Assembly (NCBI GenBank): GCA_027563935.2
Contig: CM050449.1
Span: forward strand, 13,530,501 to 13,594,500
Direction of reading: 5' to 3'
Origin: Costus lasius
Taxonomy: Eukaryota; Streptophyta; Magnoliopsida; Zingiberales; Costaceae
DNA: 64,000 nucleotides
Below, in pieces: positions 60,320 to 64,000 of the stretch. Each line of letters opens with the position of its first letter. Position 1 is the first letter of the stretch. The notes beneath the pieces were generated by a model. It saw only the letters and a list, made by a program, of their open reading frames with translations. It was not told where the DNA came from and made no database searches. A program made the translations under genes and the position numbers.

Positions 60320-63126
60320 ATGCAAAAAATGAGGTACTCTATTTCAGCCTCTTGTTCAGACTCTAGTCCAGTCAATAATGATAAATTTATGTTGGTACCG
60401 CACATCCCGAGAAAAGGGAAGAAGAAGGCAAAGGAAAGCAAGCGACCAAACTTTAATATGTGCTCCATGTTAAGACTCCAAAAATATATGAAAGAAATAT
60501 CAGAGGGCAATAATTTGATTGAGATGTTGGCCCGGACCCCCTTTGGTCTTTTCTTCCAAGGCCGAGCATAGTTCTGGATATGTTAGGCATCGAGTATTTT
60601 AGAAATAATTGGGATAAGCAAAGAAAAAGATTCCTCATTAATGGAATATTTCTAGAATTCTCCGTTAAGAATGTGGCAGTCATCCTAGGACTATCCAATT
60701 CTGGAGAGCTTGTTAAATTTGATGCTGATATGCCCGGTACAACATTCTACAACGAGGAATTCAAGGGCTTATTAATAACAATGAAAGCACTTGAATTGAA
60801 GCTCAAAGGCTTGAGAGGGGAGAACGGTGAAATTTTGGATGAAGAAAAGATGCTGAAACATAGTATTTTATATATATTTTGCACATTCTTATTTTGTGGT
60901 GTTACGTACACTCTGAATTCTTTATTTGTTAATTATGTGGAAGACTTGACAAAGCTCCACACATACAACTAGGCTGAGGCTGTACATAGATATCTTATAG
61001 AAGATTTGTCAAGAAGCCTGAAGAAGAAAAATTTTGTGTAATTTTCAGGTTGTGGCATCCTGCTTAATGTAAGTATCTCTTTGATCCTACTATGTGTAAT
61101 GAATGTCATAATATCTGTCTAGCTGATAACTTATTTTTTTATAGGCGTGGTTATATGAGCATTGCCAATTATTTACCAATATAAAGGTTGAAGGTGCTCA
61201 TCCTCACCTATTTTGGTGGGCCAATGTGAAGTTTAGAAGAAGAAACACATTTTTTAATTTATTGAAAGATGTGAATAAGCAAATGGTATGCAATCTAGCT
61301 TGTGTCCTTCTCACTAAGATCCTTATTGAGAAGTCTAATTAAGGTTCAATATCATGTGTGCAGATTATTTTTGTGCAAAAGCTGATGTGTAAGAATCATC
61401 AGACAAGTTGTTGTTATACTGTGAAGAAGATATACCAAATGTTGATAAACTCTCAGTTGGACTAATTGTAGCTACACAGCTAATTGAAGCAAATGTAGAT
61501 ACATAGCTAGTTGAACGAAATGTAGATACACCACCTGTAGATAGTCTGGATACTTAGTACATGTATAAAAAATGATAGGCTGAAACATGATTTAGCCATG
61601 GTTATTGCAGAGAGAGATGAGGTTCTCCGCAGATGCTTTAATTTTGATTTGTCTTAGGAGATAGAGCAGCTTTAAACTGCTCTGAATGATTCCGTTAGCA
61701 AAATAAATAGGTTTGTTGAAGAGAACAAGGATGTGCAACTAGCCTTCGAAGCTGCATCTTCTGAATTTGAGTCTACAATAAAGGGCCTGAATGATGAGAA
61801 GCAAGAGCTCCTTCTAGCCACAAAAGCCCAATGTGAAGAGTATGAAAACAAAATTAAGGGACTAAGGGATGAATATGAAAAAAAGTTGCAGAATCTTACA
61901 GCTTTATATGATAGGCTGAAAAAAGAACACGAGAAAGCTTCAGCCGATAATCCAGAAGAAGGAGAAGATGATACTAATGATGATGCTGCTGCCGAAGGAG
62001 CAGAACCCCAAAAGTTGAGTCCAAGGGGAAAGGAAAGAGGCGACGATTCAAGTCAAAGGCACTGGCCTCACCTTATTCCCAAGTCCCGAAAAGGTAGAAG
62101 CTTGTATAGCCCACAGAGACAATTGTAATTGATGAAAAAACCTCGGAAATATCATATGTAGATAAGGTATTACTCGATAAGCTTAACTATTATTCTTAGT
62201 ATGCCATTTATTTTATTAACAATGATTTATTTTTTTTGTAGTTTATTGGTAGAATTGATTATTGTGGATATGATAAAATAAGTGATGACAAATGCAACCA
62301 AATAAAGAGCTATATGGAGATCCCGTTAGCAGAATTCCATAAGGGCGAGCCCTGTAGAATATTGAAATCACAGATATATCAAGTATTGTTTAGGGAACGA
62401 CTAGGAGAGATGTAAGTTTTATCCAGGTATAAATTCTTAATACTTTATACACTATAGTATACTCATTAATGTATTTTTGTCTTTTGTATGCAGGCTATTG
62501 ATTCTTATGTCGTCCTTCTCGCAGATAGAAGTAAAAATAACCAAAGGAAAGAAAAGTATGTAGATGTTATTTACATTTTCTCCTTGTTTTTTTCTATGTA
62601 TGAACGCGAGGCATTTGGAGCCGCCTATACGTTTGTGGAACATGTAACTAAGGATGCTCTAAAGCAAATGTACATAATTATGATCCCAGTGTACAACAAC
62701 GACCATTGGTGGCTCATGTATATACAAAGGGATAAGAAAACAATAACTCTTTATAATTCTTTACTGACTCTAAGGAGAATAGACAAATCTGCCCATAAGC
62801 ATGTGGTAAGTTGTTTCATGGTATGAGTGTATTCCGTTAGACCTTTATTTCTTATTGCCTAATTATTTGTTGATGCAAGTTGATTTATTGAATTCACATA
62901 TACTATTCCAGACTAGAGGTATTCCTACATTATCTCGAGCATGGGATTTATCAAAATACGAAACAACATGGGCTCCAGACTGTCATGCACAATATTCTGG
63001 TGTTGATTGTGGCGTTTTGTAATTAAATGTATGGATTGTCTAATTTGTAACAAACTAATGGATTTTAGTCAAGATGATATGCCATATTTTCAGGCTATCA
63101 TTAGTCTTACCTTGTTTAGTGGGTAG
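60320..63126 (+). pseudogene. Transposon gene: plant-mobile-domain-like region, coiled coil, Ulp1-type cysteine protease; decayed
   Basis: Likely exons: 60320-61068, 61145-61285, from 61364, a coiled-coil exon to about 62165, 62242-62411, 62494-62805, 62912-63126. The N-terminal part (LARTPFGLFFQG, YFRNNWDKQRKRFLINGIFL, VAVILGLSNSGELVKF) resembles proteins found in plant Ulp1-carrying transposons. A Lys/Glu coiled coil (61733-61960) and an acidic stretch follow. The C-terminus is a C48 (Ulp1) fold: VYNNDHWWLMYI (catalytic His), LYNSL where Asp is usual, and CHAQYSGVDCG (Gln and catalytic Cys). Lesions: one missing base near 60560, TAG at 60970-60972, TAA at 61039-61041, two stops near 61655-61680, and one missing T at 63015-63018 right after the Cys; adding a T restores FVIKCMDCLICN. 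Confidence 0.75.
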
Positions 63127-63290
63127 ATAGGCAACGATTGATTTTATACGTTCAATATCATACGTTCAATATCGTGTATTCATTAATGTATTTATTTCTG
63201 TAATGTTACTCACGTGGTATCTGTAGTTAACAGACGAGATCTTAGTGCATTCACATTTGTATGCTTGTATGTAATTTTTTTATTTTATAG

Positions 63291-63379
63291 TTGATATCAA
63301 CTATAACATACCAGAGTTTGATTTGTCTATCTAGTCTCGGACCTTCACCAGAGTGTAGGGTGCGAATAGTTGATATCAA
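63291..63379. repeat. Two outlying TTGATATCAA palindromes
   Basis: Exact copies at 63291-63300 and 63370-63379, each within AGTTGATATCAAC. They repeat the motif of the main array on the other side of the Ulp1 gene, suggesting that both belong to one element. Confidence 0.8.
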
Positions 63380-63401
63380 CCATAGTATCGCTGATATTTA
63401 A

Positions 63402-63960
63402 CTATATGATTGGCAAACAACTTTTTCTAGTTTGATATTTCACAAAATTTGGATAAGACTTCAGAGGTTCACAAAATACAATAACTAATTTTTGAGCTTG
63501 CCATAACTCATCCCTTTTAGCAAGAACTTTGCGTGTCAACTCGACACCTTGGCTGAACTCCTTCCAGGTAAGTTGCGTGTAGCCACATGTCCACAATCTT
63601 TCGATAATTAGCTTACCATGCCCTGTCCATTTTTTGTCAACCCGTGTGGCTTGGCCGAACTCCTTCCAAGTACGTTGCGTGTAGCCATAAGCACAATATT
63701 ATAAACCAAAGAGAGGTCTCCTGTTTAGTTTTATGAGAAAATGGACGCACTATGACAAGTTTATAATTAAAATATTATCATGTCCCGGTGCAGTCATGCA
63801 ATATTTAAATCATAAATTTACTATAGTCCGTCCATTTCCTCAAAAAATTAAACTGTGAGATTGCACTCCAGGAAGCGAAGCAGAACGCATCCCAGTTATG
63901 TTGCACGTAGCCCTTGAACACAATTTATAAGCTTGCCATAGCACGTCCCTTTTCGCCCAT
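63402..63960 (-). repeat. Diverged repeats encoding GYTQ-TWKEF on the minus strand
   Basis: Three related segments. At about 63657-63690 and 63553-63590 the minus strand reads GYTQRTWKEFGQ and GYTQLTWKEFSQ in one open frame about 104 bases apart. A third, near 63890-63950, is decayed and includes AKRDVLWQAYKL, matching AKRDELWQAQKL of the second. I do not recognise the protein. It may be a partial gene entering from the right edge or non-coding repeats. Confidence 0.45.
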
Positions 63961-64000
63961 GAATCTGCTTGTAAGCCCAATCATATGCATGATGTGTAGA

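Overview
This window looks like nuclear DNA from a flowering plant. It holds interrupted genes with GT-AG introns, including a plastid fibrillin, a WAT1-related transporter, a p24-delta cargo receptor and an ASHR1-type SET/MYND gene. Between and inside these genes lie plant transposons: hAT, Athila, chromovirus, LINE, plant-mobile-domain/Ulp1 and gag-only LTR elements. The sequence alone does not fix the species. I rebuilt exons by joining conserved protein segments at GT-AG sites and checking the phase at every junction.

Layout. (1) 177-13186, minus: an ASHR1-like SET/MYND gene; twelve exons are visible and the 3' end lies off the left edge. Its intron 5 (about 7.5 kb) holds a hAT transposon that carries a RING-H2 gene, an LTR-like remnant and a small hAT MITE. 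Exon 5 carries a one-base frameshift. (2) 15089-20723, minus: a complete six-exon plastid fibrillin (FBN3/PAP4-like). (3) 21525-39194: a nested LTR block. It contains two related gag-only elements end to end, an Athila-like gag-protease element without RT or integrase, a truncated chromovirus with a 2.8 kb LTR, and a solo LTR of the gag-only family. (4) 41901-44338, plus: a complete seven-exon WAT1-related transporter. (5) 46214-50080, plus: a complete four-exon p24-delta gene whose first intron holds a 1.83 kb solo LTR with a perfect 5-bp target duplication. (6) 50877-52960, minus: a LINE remnant with only ORF1. (7) 53545-53994, plus: an intronless DUF1764 gene. (8) 58.7-63.4 kb: a plant-mobile-domain / coiled-coil / Ulp1-protease transposon gene, decayed, preceded by a 1.15 kb array built on the perfect palindrome TTGATATCAA.

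The host genes share no pathway. They act in protein methylation, plastid lipid bodies, vacuolar or plasma-membrane transport, ER-Golgi trafficking and an unknown nuclear or nucleolar role. The most unusual parts are the palindrome array next to the Ulp1 element, the hAT element with a captured RING gene behind a long hairpin, the gag-only LTR family, and the frameshifted conserved exon of the SET gene.
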